Below are positions 28,308-37,824 of a DNA stretch of 42,864 nt, in pieces. Both the position numbers and the translations under genes were made by a program. The stretch comes from Sulfuricurvum sp. (lineage in GTDB: Bacteria > Campylobacterota > Campylobacteria > Campylobacterales > Sulfurimonadaceae). The stretch covers positions 1 to 42,864 of the forward strand of contig JANTHE010000004.1 in the NCBI GenBank assembly GCA_024762585.1, in the 5' to 3' direction. Position 1 is the first letter of the stretch, and each line of letters opens with the position of its first letter. Below the pieces are notes generated by a model. The model saw only the letters and a list, made by a program, of their open reading frames with translations. It had not been told where the DNA came from and did no database searches.

Positions 28308-28658
28308 ATGAAAAATCTTACGGTAAAAGCGTATGCCGAGCTGATAGACAAGAGTGAAAAGACGGTTTACAAGATGATTAAAAACGAGACGATTGATGCC
28401 TTCAAGCAAGAGGGTAAGTATCGTGTCAATGTTGACAAAAATCTTTTGAAAGTAATTGACCGTACCCAAAAAGCGCTGGAAGAGGCCAAGGCGGTGCTGG
28501 CCAGTATAGAATCAGCTGCCGCAACTCCCCAACCGATGGTTAAGCCGATGAAAACTGCTGCGAAAAAGCCTGCTCCGAAACAAAAACCGATGAAAAAGAG
28601 CGTCAAGAAAATGATGGTGAAAAAGCCGCCAAAAAAGAGTACGACGAAAAAACGCTGA
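28308..28658 (+). CDS. HTH (excisionase/MerR-like N-terminus) protein with Lys/Pro/Ala-rich tail
   Basis: MKNLTVKAYAELIDKSEKTVYKMIKNETIDAFKQEGKYRVN then KPMKTAAKKPAPKQKPMKKSVKKMMVKKPPKKSTTKKR. Confidence 0.7.
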   Translation: MKNLTVKAYAELIDKSEKTVYKMIKNETIDAFKQEGKYRVNVDKNLLKVIDRTQKALEEAKAVLASIESAAATPQPMVKPMKTAAKKPAPKQKPMKKSVKKMMVKKPPKKSTTKKR

Positions 28659-28671
28659 ATTCCTTTCACGC

Positions 28672-28677
28672 TATAAT
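28672..28677 (+). promoter_or_regulatory. Candidate -10 box (TATAAT) immediately upstream of a 10-codon ORF
   Basis: CACGCTATAATCTCAAAATG; 6 nt between box and ATG. Confidence 0.5.
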
Positions 28678-28683
28678 CTCAAA

Positions 28684-28716
28684 ATGACTACTACAACAAA
28701 GCATTTTGTCGCATGA
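28684..28716 (+). CDS. Candidate leaderless 10-aa upstream ORF (MTTTTKHFVA)
   Basis: ATG ACT ACT ACA ACA AAG CAT TTT GTC GCA TGA; TGA overlaps ATG of the next gene as ATGA. Confidence 0.35.
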   Translation: MTTTTKHFVA

Positions 28717-29126
28717 GCAGGGCTCTGGAGAAAATTGCGGATTTTGCAGGGGAGCATCATGTCTTGACCCTGGCAACCGTGCAAGAGGATATCCCTTACG
28801 CAACTCCTCTTTTTTATGCCTATGACGCACAATCCAATCGTTTTGTTTTTGCTTCGAAAGAGGAAACGGAACATGCCAAGCAGATGCTGCAAAACTTTGA
28901 AGTCGCCGCTGGGATCTATTTGGAGACTAAGATGGTTGGAAAAATTCAGGGGGTTCAGATTCGCGGTGAGATTGTCCCGGCCGATGCTGCGGACGCCAAA
29001 ATCTATTTCGGAAGATTCCCCTATGCTCGCGCAATGCAGCCAAAACTGTGGCGGCTTGAACCGATTTGGATGAAGATGACCGACAACCGGCTTGGTTTTG
29101 GAAAGAAATTGATCTGGGAACGATGA
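28713..29126 (+). CDS. Pyridoxamine 5'-phosphate oxidase-like (YhbP-type) flavin-binding protein
   Basis: EHHVLTLATVQEDIPYATPLFYAYDAQSNRFVFASKEETEHAKQM, PNPOx-like split barrel pattern. Confidence 0.78.
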   Translation: MSRALEKIADFAGEHHVLTLATVQEDIPYATPLFYAYDAQSNRFVFASKEETEHAKQMLQNFEVAAGIYLETKMVGKIQGVQIRGEIVPADAADAKIYFGRFPYARAMQPKLWRLEPIWMKMTDNRLGFGKKLIWER

Positions 29127-29211
29127 AGAGTGGCTCTGATTTATGCATAGGATTATGAGAGCTATCTTGAAGCGGCCAATGGATAGAATGCGAAAAAAAG
29201 AGGAAACCTAA

Positions 29212-29889
29212 GTGGACAGAGCCTTACAGATGTTCCAGTTGCAGCAGCAGCTAAATGACGCGACAAACGGTGTAAACTGGGAAGCGGGTATAACGAAAAA
29301 CGGTAAGCAGATCAACTGGAAGCGCTGCATCTACATGGAGTGCGCGGAGATGGTTGATTCATTTGCCTGGAAGCACTGGAAGAGCATCAATGCCGAACCG
29401 GACTGGGCGAACCTGCAGATCGAGGTGGTTGATGTCTGGCATTTTGTGATGAGCCTTATTTTACAAGAGTACAAACGCCGGGAACTTGGCACGCTTGAAG
29501 ATGCAGCAAAAGCAGTTGCCAACATGCCTTTCTATGATATGATACGTGAGACAGCTGATGGGTTTGCAGAGGAACGTCTGGTGATGGCGCAGGTAGAGTC
29601 GGTAATGAAAGAGTCGCTTCAGGCCAAGCCTGATCTCACTAAACTGTTAGCTGATTTTTTAGAATTGGTCCGTATGAGCAATCTCGATCTTACTACGCTT
29701 TACCGCCTCTATGTCGGGAAAAATATCCTCAATCGGTTCCGCCAGGATCATGGATACAAAGAGGGTACTTACATCAAAATCTGGAATGGCGAAGAGGATA
29801 ATGTTGTCATGAAGCGGCTTTGGGAAGAAAATGGGGATATGACGCCCGACGAACTCTATGGAAAACTGCAAGCAGCCTATACGGGCTGA
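29212..29889 (+). CDS. dut: dUTP diphosphatase, dimeric (all-alpha NTP-PPase) type
   Basis: NWKRCIYMECAEMVDSFAWKHWK and NLQIEVVDVWHFVMS metal-binding motifs of dimeric dUTPases. Confidence 0.88.
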   Translation: MDRALQMFQLQQQLNDATNGVNWEAGITKNGKQINWKRCIYMECAEMVDSFAWKHWKSINAEPDWANLQIEVVDVWHFVMSLILQEYKRRELGTLEDAAKAVANMPFYDMIRETADGFAEERLVMAQVESVMKESLQAKPDLTKLLADFLELVRMSNLDLTTLYRLYVGKNILNRFRQDHGYKEGTYIKIWNGEEDNVVMKRLWEENGDMTPDELYGKLQAAYTG

Positions 29890-29929
29890 TTCGTTGTTAA
29901 TTAATCGTATTTTTATTTCCCTGGCTTCT

Positions 29930-30985
29930 TTATGCCGCTCCTTGGCTGCGCACTGTTGATTCTGTGTTTTTCCGCTCCATGAGGATCAATAGCGCCATAA
30001 AAAAAGCGGTGATTGCAGGACCGAGGATCATGCCCCAGAATCCAAAAGAGGTTAGTCCGGCGAGGATGGCGAAGAAGATGATAAGTTCGTTACGTTTGGT
30101 CTCGGTTTTGGAGAGACGGTTATCGATGCTTTTGATAATAACAGGTTTGATGAAGGTGTCGGCGATCACCGAGATGATCACAATGGTATAGATCGCAATA
30201 AATAGTGCCGTACCGTTGTGTCCCTGCGAAAGCTCATAGAGTGAAAACGGCACCCACATCAGTGCACCACCAACGACAGGAACCAGCGATGCAAATCCGA
30301 ACATAATCCCAAAAAGCAATCCGTTGTAGCCCAAGAAGCTGATAGCGATGCCAAAGAGTGCCCCTTCCAGTGTCGCCGTGAGCAAGATGGAGTAAAAGAC
30401 GATGCTCATGACAGAAGAGACCTCGCTGCCCAACAGCCGTGCATCTTCAGGGGGAAGATTGATGACGCGTTTGAAGTAGGCCACCAGCCTGGGTCCATAG
30501 AGTAGAGCGAAAAAATAGAAGACGATGATCATCAAAGAGTTTTTCACGAACGATGCGCTGACGCTCCCTATGGTGCCAGCATATGAGAATGCTTTTTTAG
30601 CCAGCTCTGATGGATTGAATGTGCCTAGAAAGTCAGAAAACCATGATTTGGAGGTACCAAAAAATGCAGGAGCATTGTCGATGATGGATTGCAGATAGAC
30701 CGTGATATGTTCCAGCGTCGAAGGATCGAAGTGTTGCAACGAAAGGGTCAGCTTGGCAAGAAAGTAGCCCAATGGTGCAAAAAAAAGTGCTGCCATCATC
30801 AGGGTTGAAAGTGTTGAAGCCGTAATGACAGACCCTGTAAATTCACGTATACGATGTTTAAATGAATAGGTTGAAACCGCCAAGAGTGAAGCGATTAGGA
30901 TGCTCATGAGGTAGGGACTGTAGAGCAGGTACATCCAGTACAGCGAAGCTGCCAGCAAAATCATGAAAATTGTCTGCGGTTTCAT
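29930..30985 (-). CDS. AI-2E/PerM family transporter-like membrane protein
   Basis: Multiple TMs; FASLVPVVGGALMWVPF, KPVIIKSIDNRL, FGFWGMILGPAITAFFMALL. Confidence 0.85.
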   Translation of the reverse strand: MKPQTIFMILLAASLYWMYLLYSPYLMSILIASLLAVSTYSFKHRIREFTGSVITASTLSTLMMAALFFAPLGYFLAKLTLSLQHFDPSTLEHITVYLQSIIDNAPAFFGTSKSWFSDFLGTFNPSELAKKAFSYAGTIGSVSASFVKNSLMIIVFYFFALLYGPRLVAYFKRVINLPPEDARLLGSEVSSVMSIVFYSILLTATLEGALFGIAISFLGYNGLLFGIMFGFASLVPVVGGALMWVPFSLYELSQGHNGTALFIAIYTIVIISVIADTFIKPVIIKSIDNRLSKTETKRNELIIFFAILAGLTSFGFWGMILGPAITAFFMALLILMERKNTESTVRSQGAA

Positions 30986-30994
30986 GGCAATTCC

Positions 30995-32005
30995 TTAAAA
31001 CAGTCCCGGCTGTTCGGTCGGAGGGCTCAGGCGAAGGATTTCGTAGCACTTGGGCGTAGCAATCCGGCCGCGCGCAGTGCGCTCCAGGTAGCCGTTGGCG
31101 AGGAGGTAGGGTTCGAGTACGTCTTCGATGGTGCCTTCGTCTTCGCTGAGCGCCGCGGCAATAGTGCTGAGCCCCATGGCGCGGCCTTTGGCCTGTACCA
31201 GCAGTTCCAGCAGCCGAATGTCCATTTCGTCGAAGCCGTGGGCGTTGATCCCCAATTCGTTCAGTGCGTAGATGGTGCGGTCGTGATTGATGGCGCTTTC
31301 ATCGGCGACGTCGGCGAAATCGCGCACCCTCCGCAGTAGGCGCAGGGCGATGCGCGGGGTACCTCTCGAGCGACGTGCAATCTCCAGTGCGGCCTGGTAC
31401 TCGATACTCTTGCCCAGTTTTACGGTGGCCTGGATGATGATGCTGGCGAGCTCTTCGGGCGTATAGAAGTTCATGCGGAAATTCATGCCGAAGCGGTCGC
31501 GCAGGGGATTGCTGAGCATGCCTGCGCGCGTCGTCGCACCAATCAGGGTAAAGCGTGGCAAGTCAATTTTGACGGTTTGCGCCGCCGGCCCGCTGCCGAT
31601 GATGATGTCGAGCCGGAAATCTTCCATACTGGGATAAAGGATCTCTTCCACTGCGGGCGAGAGACGGTGGATCTCGTCAATAAAGAGAATGTCTCCCTCT
31701 TCGAGGTTGGTCAAAATAGCGGCGAGATCACCGCTCTTTTCTATCATGGGCGCGGCAGTTACCTTGATATTACTGCCCATCTCGTTGGCGATGATGAGTG
31801 CCAGCGTCGTCTTGCCCAACCCGGGAGGGCCAAAGAAAAGCGTATGGTCCAGCGCCTCTTCACGCTTTTTGCTTGCTTCGATAAAGACGCCAAGGTTTTT
31901 CTTGATCTGCTCCTGACCGATATAATCACCCCACCCTTCGGGGCGGAGGGAGGTTTCCGTCGTTTCGTCGGCGTTGAATTTTTCGATCTCGACGATGCGT
32001 TCCAT
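30995..32005 (-). CDS. ruvB: Holliday junction branch migration helicase RuvB
   Basis: [72 protein letters not shown]. Confidence 0.97.
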   Translation of the reverse strand: MERIVEIEKFNADETTETSLRPEGWGDYIGQEQIKKNLGVFIEASKKREEALDHTLFFGPPGLGKTTLALIIANEMGSNIKVTAAPMIEKSGDLAAILTNLEEGDILFIDEIHRLSPAVEEILYPSMEDFRLDIIIGSGPAAQTVKIDLPRFTLIGATTRAGMLSNPLRDRFGMNFRMNFYTPEELASIIIQATVKLGKSIEYQAALEIARRSRGTPRIALRLLRRVRDFADVADESAINHDRTIYALNELGINAHGFDEMDIRLLELLVQAKGRAMGLSTIAAALSEDEGTIEDVLEPYLLANGYLERTARGRIATPKCYEILRLSPPTEQPGLF

Positions 32006-32796
32006 CAGTAGGTGTGCTCCTGTGCAGGAAATGCACGGGACTGGACATCGGATTTAAAGGTTTCAACCGCTGCTTTTACTGCTTCGGCACCATCGAGATA
32101 CTGTTTGACGAATTTGGGCACGAACGGTTCATAGAGACCAAGCATGTCGGAAAAGACAAGAACCTGACCGTCCACGGCACTGCCCGCTCCGATGCCGATG
32201 ACAGGGATGGCAACAGCCAGTGCTACGCGTTCGGCGACGTCGGCCTTGACTCCTTCGATCACCAGACAAAATGCCCCGGCGGCCTCAACGGCTTTGGCGT
32301 CGTCGATAAGTGCAAGCGCATTGGTCTCATCTTTTCCTTTGACCTTGTAGCCGCCTTCGCCACGTACAGATTGCGGCAGCAGGCCGATATGGCCGCAGAC
32401 AGCGATACCTTCTGATGTAAGGCGTTCAATGATGTCTGCTTTGCGTTTGCCGCCCTCGATCTTGATGGCGTCGGCTTTCGTATCCTGATAGACCCTGATG
32501 GCGTTTGCCAGTGCCTCTTCGCTCGTCTTGTAGGTGCCAAACGGCATATCGCAGATGATGAAGGTGTCCGGTGCTCCGCTGCAGACAGCCTGAGTATGGT
32601 AGATCATCTGATCGAGCGAGGCGCTGAGTGTATCGGGTTTTCCGGCAAAGCTCATGTTGAGTGAGTCTCCTACGAGAATCATGTCGGCGATAGGGTTGAA
32701 AAGGCGTGCAAACAGGGCGTCGTATGCGGTAATCATCATCAGTGGCGTACTGCCCTTGGCCTTCATGATCGAGGTGACCGTGAGTTTTTTTGGCAT
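32005..32796 (-). CDS. panB: 3-methyl-2-oxobutanoate hydroxymethyltransferase
   Basis: [71 protein letters not shown] before ATG 32796. Confidence 0.96.
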   Translation of the reverse strand: MPKKLTVTSIMKAKGSTPLMMITAYDALFARLFNPIADMILVGDSLNMSFAGKPDTLSASLDQMIYHTQAVCSGAPDTFIICDMPFGTYKTSEEALANAIRVYQDTKADAIKIEGGKRKADIIERLTSEGIAVCGHIGLLPQSVRGEGGYKVKGKDETNALALIDDAKAVEAAGAFCLVIEGVKADVAERVALAVAIPVIGIGAGSAVDGQVLVFSDMLGLYEPFVPKFVKQYLDGAEAVKAAVETFKSDVQSRAFPAQEHTY

Positions 32797-32877
32797 AAAA
32801 TGCTCCCTGTTCATATTGAGGGCGATTTTATCCTAAAATGCTACAATTGCGCATAAATATTTCAAAAAAGGGTGTGC

Positions 32878-33621
32878 GTGGAAAAACAACTGGTAGGTTA
32901 TATCACGACCGGATTTCCGGACAAGGATTTTACCATCGACCTGGCACTCTCGCTGGGAGAAAACGGGGTTGATTCGCTGGAGCTCGGCATCCCGTTTTCC
33001 GATCCCGTTGCCGATGGCCCTGTCATAGAGGCCGCCAATTACATCGCGCTGGAGCACGGATTTCGCTTCAAAGATGTTCTGGATGTTTCTCGTGCTGTCG
33101 CTTCGCGTGTCGACACACTGTGGATGGGTTATTTTAATCCGTTTTACCAGTTTGGCATGGATAACGTTCTGCGTGAGGCCAATGATCTCGGTGTCTCGGG
33201 GATGATTATTCCGGACGTGCCGTACGAGGAAGCTCTTGCATACGCCGGCGCATTTAAAAAACATGCGCTCAGCAATATCTGTTTTGTCGCACCTACAGAT
33301 AGCGATGCACGAATCAAAACGGTCGTTTCCGAAGCGCAAAAGTTCATTTATCTTGTGGCATACGCCGGCATTACAGGTGCTGGGAAAAGCGAGGAGCTCA
33401 CCGATACTATCTCATCGATCCGGCGCCATACCAAGACGCCGGTGTATGTCGGTTTCGGGGTAAACGAAAAGACCGCAAAATCCAAGGCACGGGGAGTAGA
33501 CGGTGTTATTGTCGGCTCTGCCTTCATCAATGTCTTGCTGCGAGAAGACCTGTCATTGTCAGAAAAGATCAATCACTGCTGCAGTATTGCTAAAAATATC
33601 AAACAGGCTATCAACGAGTAG
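32878..33621 (+). CDS. trpA: Tryptophan synthase alpha chain
   Basis: GYITTGFPD, LELGIPFSDPVADGPVIEAAN, GMIIPDVPYEEA, VYVGFGVNE, DGVIVGSAFI; two candidate GTG starts (32872, 32878). Confidence 0.95.
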   Translation: MEKQLVGYITTGFPDKDFTIDLALSLGENGVDSLELGIPFSDPVADGPVIEAANYIALEHGFRFKDVLDVSRAVASRVDTLWMGYFNPFYQFGMDNVLREANDLGVSGMIIPDVPYEEALAYAGAFKKHALSNICFVAPTDSDARIKTVVSEAQKFIYLVAYAGITGAGKSEELTDTISSIRRHTKTPVYVGFGVNEKTAKSKARGVDGVIVGSAFINVLLREDLSLSEKINHCCSIAKNIKQAINE

Positions 33622-33663
33622 AATCGTTTCGGTTTTTTAGCCCCACTTTATCGCCGCTCCGTT

Positions 33664-33669
33664 ATAATA
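33664..33669 (+). promoter_or_regulatory. Candidate -10 box of the trpA-purD intergenic RNA
   Basis: CGTTATAATACTTTTATAAGCC; box about 10 nt before the structured region. Confidence 0.5.
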
Positions 33670-33675
33670 CTTTTA

Positions 33676-33826
33676 TAAGCCTGACCGGTTCGAGCTCTCG
33701 CATATCAGGGGGTTCTACAGATTCACGTTACGGATGGGAGTAGACGTTTCCGTGTGCCGGTGATCTCGTTTGAGGGCGTTGCCCGAGAGACCGCCGCCTG
33801 ACGAAACGCTCAGTCTGTATTTTTTT
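33676..33826 (+). ncRNA. ssrS: Candidate 6S RNA (Campylobacterota 'purD RNA' type)
   Basis: Non-coding intergenic stretch directly upstream of purD; closing-stem elements CTGA/TCAG, GGT/ACC (33687-89/33790-92), CTCTCG/CGAGAG (33695-700/33784-89); apical hairpin ACGGA/TCCGT (33730-34/33749-53) with CAC/GTG; unpaired central region; 3' T7 tract at 33820-826. Confidence 0.6.
33798..33826 (+). terminator. Candidate terminator at the 3' end of the trpA-purD RNA
   Basis: CTGACG-aaa-CG(C)TCAG imperfect hairpin followed by TCTGTATTTTTTT. Confidence 0.45.
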
Positions 33827-33956
33827 GGCTTTGAGAACCAAAGCTATCTTGCGGAACGGCCGGCCGGGTGGACGATAGCCATAATCTGTTTTAATGCAAG
33901 TGGAGTCTTCTCTTTTTGCATCAACACAGACACAATCAGTACAAGGATCGGACAGA

Positions 33957-35222
33957 ATGAATATCATGGTCATCGGGAGCGGCGGACGCGAATATGCCAT
34001 CGGACGGGCGCTGTCGCAAGACGCCGCGGTCGAAAAGCTCTATTTCGCTCCCGGGAACGGAGCGACCCCGGCGTTGGGTGAAAACGTGGACATCAAGGAG
34101 TATGACGCGCTGGCGGAGTTTGCCAAGGACCAAGCGATCGATTTGACCATCGTCGGCCCCGAGGCTCCTTTGACGGAGGGAATTGTCGATGTTTTCAAAG
34201 CCAGAGAATTGACCATTTTCGGACCCTCAAAAGCTGCGGCGCAACTGGAAGGTTCCAAGGTCTATATGAAAAACTTCCTGGCCAAGTACGGCATCCCGAC
34301 GGCGAGTTATATCGAAACGGACCATATTGATACCGCGTTCAAATTCATCGACACGCTGGGCACCCCGGTCGTCGTCAAGGCCGACGGGCTTTGCGCGGGC
34401 AAGGGGGTCATCATCGCTCCGACACATGACGAGGCCAAGAAGGCGGCGTCGGAGATGCTCAGCGGCAAGGCATTCGGCGAAGCGGGCAAGAAGGTGATCA
34501 TCGAAGAGTTTCTCGACGGATACGAGCTCTCCATGTTCGCCATCTGCGACGGCGAAGATTACATTCTGCTGCCGGCGGCGCAGGACCACAAGCGGCTTGA
34601 AGACGGTGATCAGGGGCCGAATACCGGCGGGATGGGCGCTTATGCCCCGACGCCGCTGGTAAACGACGAGATCTACGAGAAAGTCAAGGCGAGTGTCATT
34701 CGCCCGACGCTCGACGGTATGCAGGCCGAGGGCGCCCCGTTTGAAGGCGTTTTGTTCATCGGGCTGATGATTGTGAACGGTGAACCGCTGACGCTGGAGT
34801 TCAATGTGCGTTTCGGCGACCCGGAGTGCGAAATTCTGATGCCGCTTCTCGCCACCCCGGCCAGCGAATTGTTTTACAAAGCGGCGACGAAGCAGCTCGA
34901 TACGCTGAAAGTGCAGTTCAAGGACGAATATGCGGTCGGCGTCGTCATGGCAAGCCGTGACTATCCGTATAAAAGCAGCGAACCCGCCGAGATCGTCGTG
35001 GACGAGATCGTGCATACCGAACTGGCCGAGCACTCGCATATTGCCTATGCCGGGGTGAGTGAAATGGATGGGAAACTGTTCGCGACGGGCGGCCGGGTGC
35101 TGGTCTGCGTCGGGACCGGCGAGAGTATCCGCCAGGCGCGCGACCGGGCCTACGCCCTGTGCGGACAGGTCCATTTCGCCGGGAAAAAACTGCGTACCGA
35201 TATTGCTTATCAGGCACTCTAG
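33957..35222 (+). CDS. purD: Phosphoribosylamine--glycine ligase (GAR synthetase)
   Basis: [57 protein letters not shown] upstream of ATG. Confidence 0.97.
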   Translation: MNIMVIGSGGREYAIGRALSQDAAVEKLYFAPGNGATPALGENVDIKEYDALAEFAKDQAIDLTIVGPEAPLTEGIVDVFKARELTIFGPSKAAAQLEGSKVYMKNFLAKYGIPTASYIETDHIDTAFKFIDTLGTPVVVKADGLCAGKGVIIAPTHDEAKKAASEMLSGKAFGEAGKKVIIEEFLDGYELSMFAICDGEDYILLPAAQDHKRLEDGDQGPNTGGMGAYAPTPLVNDEIYEKVKASVIRPTLDGMQAEGAPFEGVLFIGLMIVNGEPLTLEFNVRFGDPECEILMPLLATPASELFYKAATKQLDTLKVQFKDEYAVGVVMASRDYPYKSSEPAEIVVDEIVHTELAEHSHIAYAGVSEMDGKLFATGGRVLVCVGTGESIRQARDRAYALCGQVHFAGKKLRTDIAYQAL

Positions 35223-35225
35223 ATT

Positions 35226-35675
35226 GTGAACGAGACGATCGAAACGTTGCTTCGGCACCATAATTTTGAGCTGGCATCCATCCCAAAAAGGGGTGTGGCT
35301 TTTATCATCGATGAGCTGTTGCTCAGCATACTGTTTATGTTTGTGCTGTGGGATACCATATCGCAGGCGGATACATTCGAATCTTTTCTTTTTATCACCA
35401 ATGCCTATACGTTGGAGTATCTGGGTGTCAAGATCCTTTACCAGACGATCTTTGTCGCGCTTTACGGCGCATCGCTGGGTAAGATGGCGATGCGTGTTCG
35501 CGTTGTTTCCGTCCTGGACGGTGACATCCCCGGCTGGTCGGCGGCATTCAACCGCGCCGTCTTCCGCATTATCAGCGAGATTATCTTTTATCTTGGCTTT
35601 ATCTGGGCGATGTTCGATCCTGCCAACCAGGCGTGGCATGACCGGACCGCGCGTACCGTCGTAATCAATGGCTAG
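35226..35675 (+). CDS. RDD family membrane protein
   Basis: ASIPKRGVAFIIDELLL and GKMAMRVRVVSVLDGDIPGWSAAFNRAVFRI. Confidence 0.88.
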   Translation: MNETIETLLRHHNFELASIPKRGVAFIIDELLLSILFMFVLWDTISQADTFESFLFITNAYTLEYLGVKILYQTIFVALYGASLGKMAMRVRVVSVLDGDIPGWSAAFNRAVFRIISEIIFYLGFIWAMFDPANQAWHDRTARTVVING

Positions 35676-37824
35676 GGTCGCGCTGCTTTTTTGCATACTG
35701 CTGGCACTTGCCAAGGCAGAGGAACCTATCGAGTTCTATGCCACCCATTTAGACTCGAATCTTACCGGACTGCATGCCACGGGAGATGTCCTTGTACTCT
35801 ACGGAGACTATTATCTGAGTGCGAATGAGGCCCTTTATAACCGCACGTCTAACACGCTCGAACTTTTCGGAAACATTGTGGCGATGCAAGGTTCGGAGTA
35901 CTTTGCGATGGGCGACTACGTTCTGCTGGATGTGCCGAACAAACAGCGTATCTTTTCGCCCTTTTTCATGCTTGACCGTCATACCAATGTCTGGATGAGT
36001 TCGCTGCGTTCCGGTGCTCGCGATAAGAACTTTACGATCAGAAAAGGGATGGTCTCAGGCTGCGATCCGAATGATCCGCTTTGGGTGCTTTATTTTTCAA
36101 GTGCAGATTTTAACAGCGATACGCGCTGGATGAATGTCTATAACGCTTATTTGAAACTGTATGGCATTCCTGTGTTTTATTTTCCATATTTTGGCTACTC
36201 TCTGGATAATCGTCGCCGCAGCGGTTTGTTGGTGCCGTCGTTTGGTATATCCAGTACTGAGGGCTTCTTTATTGAACAGCCAATGTATCTGGCATTGGAT
36301 CCTTCGTGGGACATAGAACTGAAGCCGCAGATTCGAACGGAGCGGGGAGAAGGCGTTTATGGCAGATTACGTTTTGTTGATTCGAACGTATCCAAGGGTG
36401 CAATTAATGTTGGATATTTTCAGGAAAAATCTTCTTATGCAAACGCGTTTGACCTTGCGAATCAGAACCATTACGGCTTTGATCTGGATTATATGAATAC
36501 AGAGGTGCTGCAGCGCTGGCTGGCACTCGATCTGGTCGGCCAATCAGGACTGTATGCTGATATCAGCTGGATGAACGATATCGACTACATCAACCTTGCT
36601 TCCAATGACGCCGTCAATTTTGCGACATCAAATCAGGTCTTGTCTCGTGTGAATCTTTTTTATAATGAAGAAGATGTTTATTATGGAATGAACTTCCGAT
36701 ACTACCTGGATCTGAATAAAAAGAGTAATGCCGATACGCTGCAAAATCTACCGATCTTGCGTTATCATCGCTATATAAATACTTTTTTGGACGAACACCT
36801 TTATTACACCTTCAATACCCGTGTCAACAACCTTTATCGTGAGTCAGGTGTCAAGGCCGTTGAAGGTGATGTTGATCTCCCAGTGACAGTACAGGGTTCC
36901 ATATTTGATGATTACCTTCTGCTCTCGTACAGTGCGCGTTTTAACGGCAAGTATATTACGTTCAGCGGAGAACCGCCGCCATCTAACGTTATTTCGAAAG
37001 GGCAGTATAACACTGGTCTATTCGGACGACTTTACCATGCGTTGAATGCAGGGACACAGATGACGAAAGGCTTTGAAGGTTTCAGTCATACAGTCGGTCT
37101 GGATGCCACCTATACCAAGGCGGGAATTGATGATTCCACGGGATATTATGAGGACAAAAAAGAGATATGCAGCCGGTCGGATGCCTCGAGCAATCCTGAA
37201 TGCGATTTTTATACGATCAGTGATATTCAAGAATCGCTCGATTTGAAGTTCAGCCAGTTTTTTATGAACGATGATGGTGAACAGCTACTTTTTCACCGGG
37301 TGACACAGAGACTCTCGTTCGATAAACTGCAAGATCAGCTCAGTGAACTGGAGAATGAAGTGGACTGGCGTATCCTGCCGCACCTGACGCTCTATTCGGA
37401 TATTTTTTATAACTATCAGCGTAATCTCCTGTCGAAAATGCTCAGTGCCGTGCGCTACGATGATCAGGGCTTCGGAATTGGTATTACGGATCTTTACGAG
37501 GATATTGTCGGCGAGGAGGGGACGGAATATGTCAATTACATGACACTGGATGCGGAATATCGATATAATGACCATTATCGATATTTCGGGCGTTATGCCT
37601 ATGATCTGGAAGCGAGTGTCAAGAAACTGGCTGAGATCGGTTTTAGCTACACCAAACGCTGTTGGGAATTCGGCATGCGGTATGTAGAGAATAATCGGCC
37701 TATTTTGACACAGAATGAGGCTTCTTCAGTCTTTGATCGTTATGTTTATTTCACCATCAAATTGAGGCCGATAGGCGGTACGGAAGTCAATTATAAACTC
37801 AGTGACAGACTGGATGGTTCCTAA
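35668..37824 (+). CDS. lptD: LPS assembly protein LptD
   Basis: OstA-like N-terminus (LDSNLTGLHATGDVLVLYGDYYLSANEALYN), FYFPYFGYSLDNRRRSGLLVPSFG, long beta-barrel region. Confidence 0.9.
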   Translation: MARVALLFCILLALAKAEEPIEFYATHLDSNLTGLHATGDVLVLYGDYYLSANEALYNRTSNTLELFGNIVAMQGSEYFAMGDYVLLDVPNKQRIFSPFFMLDRHTNVWMSSLRSGARDKNFTIRKGMVSGCDPNDPLWVLYFSSADFNSDTRWMNVYNAYLKLYGIPVFYFPYFGYSLDNRRRSGLLVPSFGISSTEGFFIEQPMYLALDPSWDIELKPQIRTERGEGVYGRLRFVDSNVSKGAINVGYFQEKSSYANAFDLANQNHYGFDLDYMNTEVLQRWLALDLVGQSGLYADISWMNDIDYINLASNDAVNFATSNQVLSRVNLFYNEEDVYYGMNFRYYLDLNKKSNADTLQNLPILRYHRYINTFLDEHLYYTFNTRVNNLYRESGVKAVEGDVDLPVTVQGSIFDDYLLLSYSARFNGKYITFSGEPPPSNVISKGQYNTGLFGRLYHALNAGTQMTKGFEGFSHTVGLDATYTKAGIDDSTGYYEDKKEICSRSDASSNPECDFYTISDIQESLDLKFSQFFMNDDGEQLLFHRVTQRLSFDKLQDQLSELENEVDWRILPHLTLYSDIFYNYQRNLLSKMLSAVRYDDQGFGIGITDLYEDIVGEEGTEYVNYMTLDAEYRYNDHYRYFGRYAYDLEASVKKLAEIGFSYTKRCWEFGMRYVENNRPILTQNEASSVFDRYVYFTIKLRPIGGTEVNYKLSDRLDGS

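Noticed and set aside
32821-32877. Possible trp leader or attenuator before trpA
   Set aside because: Gap between divergent panB and trpA is about 80 bp, with no Trp codon run or alternating hairpins visible
33688-33700. GGTTCGAGCTCTCG resembling a tRNA T-arm (GGTTCGA)
   Set aside because: No matching acceptor, D or anticodon arms and no CCA-proximal pairing; better explained as part of the 6S-like closing stem
34227-35714. 495-aa minus-strand ORF opposite purD and the RDD gene
   Set aside because: Antisense to a clear purD with conserved motifs; composition (His/Arg/Gln rich) is typical of a shadow frame in GC-rich coding DNA
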